In this document: piece by piece, positions 8,792 through 15,976 of the stretch
Layout: each line of letters begins with the position of its first letter
Position numbering within the stretch: position 1 is the first letter of the stretch
Source: Candidatus Villigracilis propinquus
GTDB taxonomy: Bacteria; Chloroflexota; Anaerolineae; Anaerolineales; Villigracilaceae
Direction: 5' to 3'
NCBI GenBank assembly: GCA_016714565.1
Contig: JADKDM010000001.1
Location: 1 to 64,000, forward strand
DNA length: 64,000 nucleotides
Program-made: the position numbers and the translations under genes
Notes under the pieces: generated by a model
Seen by the model: only the letters and a program-made list of their open reading frames with translations
Told to the model about the DNA's origin: nothing
The model's database searches: none

Positions 8792-8828
8792 TAAAACACT
8801 CGTCATTGTTTTATGCCGAGTGTTTTTA
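8792..8828 (-). terminator. terminator of the methyltransferase gene
   Basis: Arms TAAAACACTCG and CGAGTGTTTTTA around a 14-nt loop; on the minus strand it ends in an A/T tract. It sits 22 nt past the stop at 8850. Confidence 0.6.
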
Positions 8829-8849
8829 TAACTCTGAATATTTTCTGGC

Positions 8850-9653
8850 TTATACCTTTTGCAGAACGAAGTACCAGTACCTGCGGTTATCCAAATGCGG
8901 CAGGGCGTTGGGTGAGTTTGGAGTAAGCCCTGCAAAGTGATAGAACTGCTTCCGCAAAATGGCTGGCACATATTTATTTACCAGTGCCACGCGGCGCTCA
9001 CGGTCAAGCTCCATCGCCTTAAGAACATTATCGGTAATGTCTTCTTCGTGGACGAGCTTCAATCCCATGTTCTTCAGTTGCGCGTGCCAGATGGCTACTT
9101 TTTCCTCGTAACGCAGATCAGTGTAAAGGAAATAACCATTGGGTTTAAGTACGCGCTTGACGTGCTCAAAGAATTTATTGATATTCGGGTAATACAACGA
9201 TGCTTCCACATTAACAACTACATCAAATGAATTGTCAGGGAAGATTAGATCCTCAGCATTTCCGTGGTGAAATTTGAGACCATCCAGGTTGTACTGTTCG
9301 CGGCAAAATTCGATGGCTCGTGTGGAAAAATCCACGCCGGTGTAGGACTTTGGCTTGAAGTGACGCATGATGAAACTCGCGCCTCCACCCCGCCCGGAGC
9401 TGACCTCAAGGGCATCGACATTTTGCCACTCTATATGCTTTGCCACGTGATGATAAAGCTGCATCGGGTAACGGTGGATCTCTTCATCCTGCTCAAGAGA
9501 AATTGGGTCATTGCCCTGATGATGAGCGGTATAGCCAAAGTTCATGAAGATGGCGTTTTTATCCTTGTCCAGGGAGGAGATCATTTCGTATTGCAGGCGG
9601 GTGAGCCAGCTTTTGATGTTTGGAAAACGGTGAAATAATAGCTTGTTTAGCAT
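8850..9653 (-). CDS. class I SAM-dependent methyltransferase
   Basis: 267 residues. The SAM-binding motif I is ALEVSSGRGGGASF (about 88-101), followed by YTGVDFSTRAIEFC, FHHGNAEDL, and motif IV/post-motif FDVVVNVEASLYYP and RVLKPNGYFLYTDLR, as in Methyltransf_11 proteins. The N-terminal MNFGYTAHHQG and the overall layout resemble phthiotriol/phenolphthiotriol- and fatty-acid-type O-methyltransferases, so a lipid substrate is plausible but unproven. The start at 9653 has GAGGAG upstream. Neighbours do not form an obvious pathway. Confidence 0.85.
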   Translation of the reverse strand: MLNKLLFHRFPNIKSWLTRLQYEMISSLDKDKNAIFMNFGYTAHHQGNDPISLEQDEEIHRYPMQLYHHVAKHIEWQNVDALEVSSGRGGGASFIMRHFKPKSYTGVDFSTRAIEFCREQYNLDGLKFHHGNAEDLIFPDNSFDVVVNVEASLYYPNINKFFEHVKRVLKPNGYFLYTDLRYEEKVAIWHAQLKNMGLKLVHEEDITDNVLKAMELDRERRVALVNKYVPAILRKQFYHFAGLTPNSPNALPHLDNRRYWYFVLQKV

Positions 9654-9750
9654 TGATGCTCCTCAGGTTGGTTGGAATTGTCACGCATTATAACCCTGCT
9701 CTATAAGAGAAGTTAGCCACATTTCGGAAAGGTCTGTGCCTGTAAGTAAT

Positions 9751-10713
9751 TCAATGATCTAAAAGCGTTTTGAAGAAATCCACCGCATATCCCTGCAATT
9801 CCTTGCGATTGTGACCGATTCCCTCGATCAACAGGAATTGGACATTTGTACCTGCCGCCTGATAAATATCCTCCGCCTCTTTCCAACGGGACAGTGGGTC
9901 GGACCCAAACAGCGAATCCACCACTTGGGCAGTTTCTTGTTCCCACCCGTCCTCGAAATCCAGCGAGTCATTATCGTCGAGGCTGCCCATGTAGATCAAT
10001 TGCGGAATTGCATTGTAGGTCTCCGCATCGAAGGGCGTGCCGGTTAATTCTTCCAAGTCTGCAACGCCGGCGGGGTAGGGCAAATCCTGTCCATTGAAAT
10101 TGGGTATTGGCACAATCGGCCAGCCGCCCGGCGACCCGATCGCTGCCGCTTTCACGCGCTCGGGATGCAGAACCGTGAATCGATTCGCGAACATTCCGCT
10201 GGCAGAAAAACCCTGGATGAAGATTCTGTCATCGGTGTTGATTCCATTGTCGGCTAGTATGAGGCGGGCTTGGTCGATCATCGCAATGAGTTGCAGGTCG
10301 ATCCGTTCAAGGTCAGGGCGGGTGGTGGTCAGCGTATCCCGATCCAATGCGTGGGTGTAAATGAACCAATCCTCGCCAGGGCGAATAAAAGCAGGCACGA
10401 GCAGAACAACGCCGAGTTCGTCTGCGATCTTCTGACGCTCGTATCCCGTGACCCACGCATCCCGTTGATGCTCGCGCGGGTCATCCGAGTTGATGCCTGA
10501 ATTATTCGGCTGCACAAGGATGGTGACGATCTCGCCAGCCTTTGCCAATTGTTTTGCTTTGGGTGAAACATACAAATAAAAATCGGCGTGGTATCCATTG
10601 ACAGGGTTCGCAGTGAAATGCTGAACCCGCAGGGCGTACGGACCGATCATGATCGCAACGGCCAGGACCGCGAGCGCAAGAATTGCTAAACCGATAAAGA
10701 GAATTTTTTTCAT
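9751..10713 (-). CDS. membrane-anchored alpha/beta hydrolase
   Basis: 320 residues. An N-terminal hydrophobic helix (about 5-27) acts as signal anchor. The alpha/beta-hydrolase nucleophile elbow is FIQGFSASGMFANRF (Ser near 170), with GSPGGWPI after it and a probable catalytic His in IEGIGHNRKELQG near the C-terminus. It is likely an esterase- or depolymerase-type enzyme outside the membrane; the substrate is unknown. The start at 10713 lies 2 nt beyond the stop of the upstream gene, so the two are probably translationally coupled. Confidence 0.75.
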   Translation of the reverse strand: MKKILFIGLAILALAVLAVAIMIGPYALRVQHFTANPVNGYHADFYLYVSPKAKQLAKAGEIVTILVQPNNSGINSDDPREHQRDAWVTGYERQKIADELGVVLLVPAFIRPGEDWFIYTHALDRDTLTTTRPDLERIDLQLIAMIDQARLILADNGINTDDRIFIQGFSASGMFANRFTVLHPERVKAAAIGSPGGWPIVPIPNFNGQDLPYPAGVADLEELTGTPFDAETYNAIPQLIYMGSLDDNDSLDFEDGWEQETAQVVDSLFGSDPLSRWKEAEDIYQAAGTNVQFLLIEGIGHNRKELQGYAVDFFKTLLDH

Positions 10714-10715
10714 GC

Positions 10716-11516
10716 TTACGCCAATGGCTGTCGCGCAGTTGCGCCTGTCACTTCATCATGAATGCGGACGGCTTCTGTCGTGCCGAATGTGCTTACACCA
10801 ATTTGCTCGACAAACCTGCACACGCTGTAATTGCGGCTTTCGCGTTCATACGATTGCAGCCAACTCTCGAATGAGGCGTCCATTCCGCGTGGATATTTGA
10901 CTTTATACGCCTTCATCTTGATACGATATGGTTTTGGAGTGAGCCTTGCTCTGAAGCATCCCTGCTTTTTGCAGATAGTGGTGTACAGCTTATCGCAGTT
11001 GAATTCATTCATCATATCCAGTGTGGTGCGATCCAGCGGGTCGAAGCTTTTTCCCATTACGATGACCCTCGCACCTTGATATGTTTCGTAAAGACGGAAG
11101 GCAAGTCCCTGATACTTTGGAGTGGCAGCCAGTTTTCTCACCATCTCGAATATTTTTTCCTTATCCTGTTCAAGCGTGCTTTTCTTGAAGAATCCCCCGA
11201 GGCTGGCTTTGGGTTTATCAATATCGAGGAACATCAAATTTTCTGCGTTCATCACTTGCGCGCCGTAGCGGTTGCGGGTGATGATTGTTTTCTCATCCAC
11301 GGTTTGCAATATCTCCTCGCGGATCTCCACCTGATAATCATCGAAGATGCCGGATTCCCCGTTGATCTTGCGGATGACCTTCTCCATCTTTTCCTTCGCT
11401 CGAATCGCAGCCTCATCAATGGATGTGTTCGATCCGCCATAGGTTGTGATTTCTTGTTTTTCGCCTTGAATGTTTACTTGTCTTTTTTCCGCTGTCCAAT
11501 GCTTGAAGATTTTCAT
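10716..11516 (-). CDS. unrecognised conserved-looking protein
   Basis: 266 residues, apparently soluble. Visible blocks: an N-terminal GGSNTSIDEAAIRAKEKMEK segment, MNAENLMFLDIDKP (an h-D-h-D pair near 105), FRLYETYQGARVIVMG, and LYTTICKKQGCFRARLTPKP. The acidic pair followed by a Y.T..G.RV strand faintly recalls archaeo-eukaryotic primase-type folds, but no full motif set is visible and I do not assign it. The start at 11516 has AAGGAGAG. It is co-transcribed with the anchored hydrolase downstream (2-nt gap). Confidence 0.55.
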   Translation of the reverse strand: MKIFKHWTAEKRQVNIQGEKQEITTYGGSNTSIDEAAIRAKEKMEKVIRKINGESGIFDDYQVEIREEILQTVDEKTIITRNRYGAQVMNAENLMFLDIDKPKASLGGFFKKSTLEQDKEKIFEMVRKLAATPKYQGLAFRLYETYQGARVIVMGKSFDPLDRTTLDMMNEFNCDKLYTTICKKQGCFRARLTPKPYRIKMKAYKVKYPRGMDASFESWLQSYERESRNYSVCRFVEQIGVSTFGTTEAVRIHDEVTGATARQPLA

Positions 11517-11565
11517 GCTCTCTCCTTATGAATTTGCGAATTATAGTTTTGCAATTTAAAAAGCA

Positions 11566-11598
11566 ACACCCTCCAAATAGGGGATATTTGGAGGGTGT
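11566..11598 (-). terminator. terminator of the dinB-like gene
   Basis: Perfect 14-bp arms ACACCCTCCAAATA (11566-11579) and its complement (11585-11598); read on the minus strand it is followed by TGCTTTTTAAA. It lies between the DinB gene stop and the next gene. Confidence 0.7.
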
Positions 11599-11610
11599 CG
11601 CTTTAACGCT

Positions 11611-11635
11611 CTGTCGAGGGCTTAGCCCTCGACAG
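11611..11635. repeat. TTA-loop hairpin, GGGCTTAGCCC type
   Basis: Perfect 11-bp arms CTGTCGAGGGC and GCCCTCGACAG with the 3-nt loop TTA. The same core recurs at 50648-50678 and 52944-52968. It lies just past the stop of the DinB gene, beside the stronger hairpin at 11566, so it may help termination. Confidence 0.75.
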
Positions 11636-11650
11636 AACATGGATTGAGAG

Positions 11651-12157
11651 TTATTCCGGTATATATGGCGCTTTCCTGTCAATACTGCCGACGAATTGGG
11701 GTAATTTTTTATGCCCCAGGTTTTGCCGAATTGCCATGTTCTCGCCGAGGTGATACCAGTAATGATAGATCACACGCTGAAGCAGATTTCCATATTTGTA
11801 CTGAATTTGTTTTCCGTTGCTGATGACATTTTGTTGAAGCATTTCTGAAGTCACCTTATCCAGCCACGGGTCGGCGGCTTTTGTGATTTTTTGCCACGCA
11901 GCGAGCATTTCTTTTAATGACGGTGTGCTTGCAGGTGCGCCGTATGCAAAGTCTTTAGCGATCATTGGAAAGAGCATTATCCCCTGTCCGAAAGATAGAA
12001 AATAGCGCTGCTCCTGCCATGCCAGATGACCAACATTCCAACTGAGGCAGTTCATTGGAAGGAATCTTTTGCTTGCTTCCTTCTCGGTGATGCCCTTAAT
12101 CCCGCGCAGGAATTCACTGCGGGTGAAGCGTAATTGAAGAACGAGTGGATGGGACAT
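11651..12157 (-). CDS. DinB superfamily protein
   Basis: 168 residues, a four-helix DinB/YfiT-like metalloenzyme fold. Candidate metal-binding His residues are in WNVGHLAWQEQRY (about 45) and YHYWYHLGENMAIRQNLGH (about 130-140), where the family has its HxxxH. Members bind divalent metals or use thiols such as bacillithiol and mycothiol; here the substrate is unknown. The start at 12157 has TTGGAG upstream. Monocistronic, with a terminator on each side. Confidence 0.82.
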   Translation of the reverse strand: MSHPLVLQLRFTRSEFLRGIKGITEKEASKRFLPMNCLSWNVGHLAWQEQRYFLSFGQGIMLFPMIAKDFAYGAPASTPSLKEMLAAWQKITKAADPWLDKVTSEMLQQNVISNGKQIQYKYGNLLQRVIYHYWYHLGENMAIRQNLGHKKLPQFVGSIDRKAPYIPE

Positions 12158-12180
12158 GAATTGAACTCCAAATTATTTTG

Positions 12181-12217
12181 AAAAGCCTCAGAGAAATGAC
12201 TCTCCGAGGCTTTTTTT
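12181..12217 (-). terminator. terminator of the gcvH-gcvPA-gcvPB operon
   Basis: Arms AAAAGCCTCAGAGA and TCTCCGAGGCTTTTT with one mismatch and a 6-nt loop, T-tracts on both strands; it can serve in both directions. Heptads GATTACT GGTCACT GATTACT (12221-12241) lie between it and the gcvPB stop. Confidence 0.85.
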
Positions 12218-12220
12218 ATT

Positions 12221-12241
12221 GATTACTGGTCACTGATTACT
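12221..12241. repeat. three 7-bp repeats behind gcvPB
   Basis: GATTACT, GGTCACT, GATTACT: three heptads directly between terminator and gcvPB stop. Same class as the arrays at 19608 and 57858. Confidence 0.6.
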
Positions 12242-12244
12242 TTT

Positions 12245-13729
12245 TTACTCGCTTACATAATTCTCCGGCAGCCAGCAGCAGAGGACTAACTCTCTCGCTG
12301 CCTTCACTTCATCCATGCGGCCAAAGAGGGTAGTGCTCGGCGCGTTGTGGAGAAGTTCTGGCTGGGTCTTGGCTTCTTCCGCGATCTTGATGAGCGCATC
12401 AGCGAAACGATCAAGGGTGTCCTTGTTCTCGGTTTCGGTGGGTTCGATCATCAAGGCTTCGTGGACGATGAGCGGGAAGTAGTTTGTGGGTGGGTGGAAG
12501 TTGTAGTCCATCAGACGCTTGGAGATGTCCAGCGCGCGGATGTCACTGCCTTCGAACTGGCCTTCCATTACGAACTCGTGCATGCAGATACGGTCATATG
12601 GAATTTTGTAGGTGCCGCGCAATCTTGCTTGCAGATAGTTGGCGTTGAGTACAGCGTACTGCGAGATGTCTTTCAAGCCATCGGGGCCGTGCATGGCGAT
12701 GTAGGTGTACGAGCGCACCAATCCGCCGCCAAAGTGACCGTGGAAGGCTTTCATGCGTCCGATGCTTTGCTTGGGGGTCACGAAGCCATAGAGCGGAGCG
12801 GTTTCGTGGTCGCCTTCTTCCACGATGCCGACGAGGGGCGCGGGCAGGAAATCTACGAGCCGTTCACTGACGCCCACGGGGCCAGAGCCAGGGCCGCCGC
12901 CGCCGTGCGGGACGGCGAAGGTTTTGTGCAGGTTGAAGTGCATCACATCGAAGCCGAGGTCGCCGGGGCGGACGATGCCAAGCAGGGCGTTGAGGTTCGC
13001 GCCATCGCCATACATCAGGCCGCCGCAATCCTTCACCATCTTCACCACTTTTTCGATGTTCTCATCGAACATGCCGAGGGTGTTGGGGTTGGTGAGCATC
13101 ATGCCGACGACGGTATCGTCGCAGGCGGCTTCGAGGGCTTTGAGGTCTACGTTGCCGCGTGAGTCAGATGGGATGGTGATGACGGTGAATCCCAACATGC
13201 CGACAGAAGCGGGATTTGTCCCGTGCGCGGCATCGGGGATGAGCATCTTGGTGCGTTTCAGGTCGCCGCGGGATTTGTGATACGCGGCCATCATCAACAC
13301 GCCGGTGAATTCGCCATGTGCGCCAGCAGCAGGCTGCAAGGTCACGCCTGGGAAGCCGCTGATCTCTTTGAGCCATTCCTGCATTTCGAACATCAACGCG
13401 AGGTTGCCTTGCACGGTTTCAATGGGCTGCAATGGGTGAGTGTAAAGGAAGCCCGGCAGGCGGCAGGTATCTTCGTTGATCTTCGGGTTGTACTTCATGG
13501 TGCAGGAACCCAAAGGATAGAAGCCATCGTCCACGCTGTAGTTGAATTTGCTGAGCTTCATGTAGTGGCGGACAACATCCACTTCGGCGAGCTCGGGCAG
13601 GGGAAGGTCAGAGCGTAGTAAATTTTTGGGAGGCAGAGCAGTTACCGGCACGTCTGAGGCGGGCATGGTCACGCCGCGTCGCCCGGGGGAGGAGAGTTCA
13701 AAAATGGTGGGTTCGATCACGGTAGCCAT
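12245..13729 (-). CDS. gcvPB: glycine dehydrogenase (decarboxylating) subunit 2
   Basis: P-protein C-terminal half of the glycine cleavage system. With GcvPA it decarboxylates glycine using pyridoxal phosphate and passes the aminomethyl group to the lipoyl arm of GcvH. 494 residues, normal for the split form. The PLP lysine is in MHFNLHKTFAVPHGGGGPGS, and other family blocks are LQPAAGAHGEFTG, DAAHGTNPAS and YPLGSCTMKYNPK. The start overlaps the gcvPA stop (TAATG), so translation is coupled. It is the last gene of the riboswitch-controlled operon; gcvT is not in the window. Confidence 0.96.
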   Translation of the reverse strand: MATVIEPTIFELSSPGRRGVTMPASDVPVTALPPKNLLRSDLPLPELAEVDVVRHYMKLSKFNYSVDDGFYPLGSCTMKYNPKINEDTCRLPGFLYTHPLQPIETVQGNLALMFEMQEWLKEISGFPGVTLQPAAGAHGEFTGVLMMAAYHKSRGDLKRTKMLIPDAAHGTNPASVGMLGFTVITIPSDSRGNVDLKALEAACDDTVVGMMLTNPNTLGMFDENIEKVVKMVKDCGGLMYGDGANLNALLGIVRPGDLGFDVMHFNLHKTFAVPHGGGGPGSGPVGVSERLVDFLPAPLVGIVEEGDHETAPLYGFVTPKQSIGRMKAFHGHFGGGLVRSYTYIAMHGPDGLKDISQYAVLNANYLQARLRGTYKIPYDRICMHEFVMEGQFEGSDIRALDISKRLMDYNFHPPTNYFPLIVHEALMIEPTETENKDTLDRFADALIKIAEEAKTQPELLHNAPSTTLFGRMDEVKAARELVLCCWLPENYVSE

Positions 13730-15078
13730 TATTTCATCTCCTGTAAAATCTCAACGAGGGTATCGATCTCATCTTTGCTGTTCATTTCGGTGACGGCAAC
13801 GAGAAGGTGATTTTGCAGCGCAGGATAATCCTTGCTGAGATCGTATCCGCCGAGGATGCCGTTATCGAGCAGGTATTGGTTGACTTCGCTCGCGGGTTTG
13901 GGACAGCACAAAACGAATTCATGGAAGAACGGGTCGCTGAAGCACAGACCAAAGCCGTCGATCTTGCTGAGTTCGCTGGCGGCATAATGCGCTTTTTGAT
14001 AGCAAAGGTTCGCAACTTCCTGCAAACCAGTTTTGCCAAGCACAGACATATAAATGGAGCAGCCCAATGCAAGCAGTCCTTGATTGGTGCAGATGTTGGA
14101 TGTGGCGCGCTCGCGTTTGATGTGCTGTTCGCGCGCGGTGAGGGTCAGCACGTACGAGCGGTTGCCGCGCACGTCAACGGTTTCGCCGACGAGACGTCCC
14201 GCCATTTTGTGAACGTAGGATTTTTTGGTGGTGAAGAATCCGAGATACGGTCCGCCATACCAAAGCGGAATGCCGAAAGGCTGCGCTTCGCCGACGACAA
14301 TATCCGCGCCCATTTCGCCCGGTGTCTTGAGCATGAGCAGCGCGGTCGGATTCGCAACGATGCAAACCAGCGCGCCTTTTGCATGCGCGTCTTCGATGAG
14401 TTTTGTGTAATCATGGATGCGGCCAAAGAAATCGGGATATTGGACAACGACGAGCATGGTCTTGTCGTCAACGAGGGACATCAACGCTTCGGGTCCGACT
14501 TCGAGATCGGCTGATGCGTCGTCCCCGGCTTCTTCCAACCCCATGCCTTGTGAATACGTGCGAATGACTTCGCGGTATTGCGGGTGTACGGAAGGCGACA
14601 TGACGATCTTTTTGCGCTTGCCGCGGAATTGGGCATACGCAAGGTTGACGGCTTCTGCGGTGGCTGTCGCGCCGTCGTAGTGCGAGGCGTTGGAGAGTTC
14701 CATGCCTGTCAGCGTTGCCATCAGGGATTGATATTCAAAGATGGCTTGCAATGTGCCCTGCGAGATCTCTGGCTGGTAGGGAGTGTAGGCGGTATAGAAT
14801 TCGCCGCGGCGCAGCATGTGATCGACGACAGACGGAACATAATGATGGTATGCACCTGCACCAAGGAAGGAGACGAGGTGTTCGCGAACGTTCTCATTGC
14901 TGGAGGCCATTTCGCCTAAATGTGCGGCGGCTTCCATTTCAGTGAGGGCGGGCGGGAGATTTAATTCAGGGAAGCGATGTTTCTTTGGGATGGCATCGAA
15001 GAGATCGTCAAGAGATTTGACTCCGACGGTCTTGAGCATCGCATCCCGTTCGGTGGGACTAATTGGTATGTACGTCAT
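13729..15078 (-). CDS. gcvPA: glycine dehydrogenase (decarboxylating) subunit 1
   Basis: P-protein N-terminal half, 449 residues. Opens YIPISPTERDAMLKTVGV; contains FLGAGAYHHYVPSVVDHMLR, YTPYQPEISQGTLQAIFEYQ and NASHYDGATATAEAV, all typical of split GcvP subunit 1. It forms a heterotetramer with GcvPB. The start at 15078 has GGAG upstream. Between it and gcvH lies an 8-unit heptad array instead of the usual short spacer. Confidence 0.96.
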   Translation of the reverse strand: MTYIPISPTERDAMLKTVGVKSLDDLFDAIPKKHRFPELNLPPALTEMEAAAHLGEMASSNENVREHLVSFLGAGAYHHYVPSVVDHMLRRGEFYTAYTPYQPEISQGTLQAIFEYQSLMATLTGMELSNASHYDGATATAEAVNLAYAQFRGKRKKIVMSPSVHPQYREVIRTYSQGMGLEEAGDDASADLEVGPEALMSLVDDKTMLVVVQYPDFFGRIHDYTKLIEDAHAKGALVCIVANPTALLMLKTPGEMGADIVVGEAQPFGIPLWYGGPYLGFFTTKKSYVHKMAGRLVGETVDVRGNRSYVLTLTAREQHIKRERATSNICTNQGLLALGCSIYMSVLGKTGLQEVANLCYQKAHYAASELSKIDGFGLCFSDPFFHEFVLCCPKPASEVNQYLLDNGILGGYDLSKDYPALQNHLLVAVTEMNSKDEIDTLVEILQEMK

Positions 15079-15090
15079 AATAACTCCGTA

Positions 15091-15146
15091 GCTATCAGCC
15101 GTCAGCTATCAGCCTCTTGCTGAACGCTGATAGCTGAATGCTAATA
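15091..15146. repeat. eight-unit 7-bp repeat array between gcvH and gcvPA
   Basis: Eight consecutive heptads fill 56 bp: GCTATCA, GCCGTCA, GCTATCA, GCCTCTT, GCTGAAC, GCTGATA, GCTGAAT, GCTAATA. The first and last parts are partly complementary (GCTATCAGC against GCTGATAGC), so the array can fold. It lies in the operon's internal spacer, 2 nt from the gcvH stop. Confidence 0.75.
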
Positions 15147-15147
15147 C

Positions 15148-15525
15148 CTAGTGACTTCTTCCTTCACAATACGTCTCATAAGCAGCAGCATCCATCACAT
15201 CACCGGCAGCGCCGCCTTCGATCTTGATCATCCAGCCTTCGCCGTAGGGATCGGAGTTGAGAGTTTCGGGCTTGTCGGAAAGTCCCTTGTTCACAGCGCT
15301 GACTTTTCCAGCGGCAGGAGCATAAATTTCAGAGGAAGCCTTGACTGATTCCACGGAAGCGATGGCTTTGCCAACGGCCACTTCTTCGCCTTCATCTACG
15401 AGGAGTTCCACGAAGACGATATCAGAAAGCTGGTTCTGGGCATAATCTGAAATGCCGACTGTGCCAGCGGCGGGGTCGAAATATTCATCGGACTTGGTGT
15501 ACTTTAGGTTGGTAGGGGTATTCAT
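15148..15525 (-). CDS. gcvH: glycine cleavage system H protein
   Basis: 125 residues, the usual size. Carries the lipoyl arm that shuttles the aminomethyl group between P and T proteins. The lipoylation site is in ASVESVKASSEIYAPAAGKV (Lys near 63). Opening KYTKSDEYFD and GISDYAQNQLSDIVFVELL are characteristic. The start at 15525 has AGGAG. First gene of the gcvH-gcvPA-gcvPB operon and directly downstream of the glycine riboswitch. Confidence 0.96.
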   Translation of the reverse strand: MNTPTNLKYTKSDEYFDPAAGTVGISDYAQNQLSDIVFVELLVDEGEEVAVGKAIASVESVKASSEIYAPAAGKVSAVNKGLSDKPETLNSDPYGEGWMIKIEGGAAGDVMDAAAYETYCEGRSH

Positions 15526-15567
15526 TGTTTTGTCTCCTGAGCGAAATGTGATTTTGGCGAATCAAAA

Positions 15568-15600
15568 GAGGACGCAAGGTTTTATAAACCTGCGTCCTCT
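15568..15600 (-). promoter_or_regulatory. riboswitch expression-platform hairpin
   Basis: Arms AGAGGACGCA and TGCGTCCTCT with an inner AGGTTT/AAACC stem; on the minus strand followed by TTTTGATT. One arm (AGAGGACGC) is also the 3' end of the second glycine aptamer, so aptamer and terminator-like hairpin are mutually exclusive. This fits transcriptional control in which glycine favours read-through into gcvH. Confidence 0.65.
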
Positions 15601-15895
15601 GTAATGGAACCTGAGAGATTAGTCTGGTAGTTGGGTAGTTTCATAGTTGAGTAGTTGGTAGTCATTAACTACCGAACTAAAAACTATATAACTATCAAAC
15701 TAACTAACTTTACACCGTCGGTGTCTCTAGTGAATTGAGACTTTCCAGAGTTTGTGCGGATACAGGGTCCTTTTGCCTGAGAGTTTCATCTGGTTTCGCC
15801 TGTTGCCAGATTTGCACCTTCGGCGCTCTATTTGTAATAGAGACGACTAAAGTCGTCACTACGTTTTAGAGTCTCTTCCCTGTAGTCCGTTAAGT
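15575..15895 (-). ncRNA. tandem glycine riboswitch
   Basis: On the minus strand two glycine aptamers can be read. The first has GGGAAGAGACT, GCGCCGAAGGTGCAAATC and GAAACTCTCAGGCAAAAGGA (about 15895 to 15755). The second has GGAAAGTCTC, CACCGACGGTGTAAAG and AATCTCTCAGGTTCC, CAGAGGACGC (about 15750 to 15590). These are the conserved cores of the gcvT-type glycine riboswitch, normally found as a pair. It precedes gcvH by about 50 nt. The variable arm of the second aptamer is enlarged by an imperfect 8-bp-period inverted repeat (15628-15706), and the first also has an extra stem (GACGACTTTAGTCGTC). Confidence 0.92.
15628..15706. repeat. 8-bp-period inverted repeat inside the second glycine aptamer
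   Basis: TAGTT recurs at 15628, 15636, 15644, 15652 and 15659; then AACTA at 15667, 15675, 15682, 15690 and 15698. The two halves are complementary and can form a long imperfect arm in the variable stem of aptamer 2. Confidence 0.7.
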
Positions 15896-15976
15896 TGTGG
15901 TTCCATTTTATGGGCGAGGGGAACCAAAGTCAAGGGGTAGAATGTCAAAAAATAGGGAATTTGTCATTCCTGCCGC

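Noticed and set aside
12347..13162. Open frame of 271 codons on the plus strand opposite gcvPB
   Set aside because: Antisense shadow of a well-identified gene; low-complexity Val/His/Ala composition.
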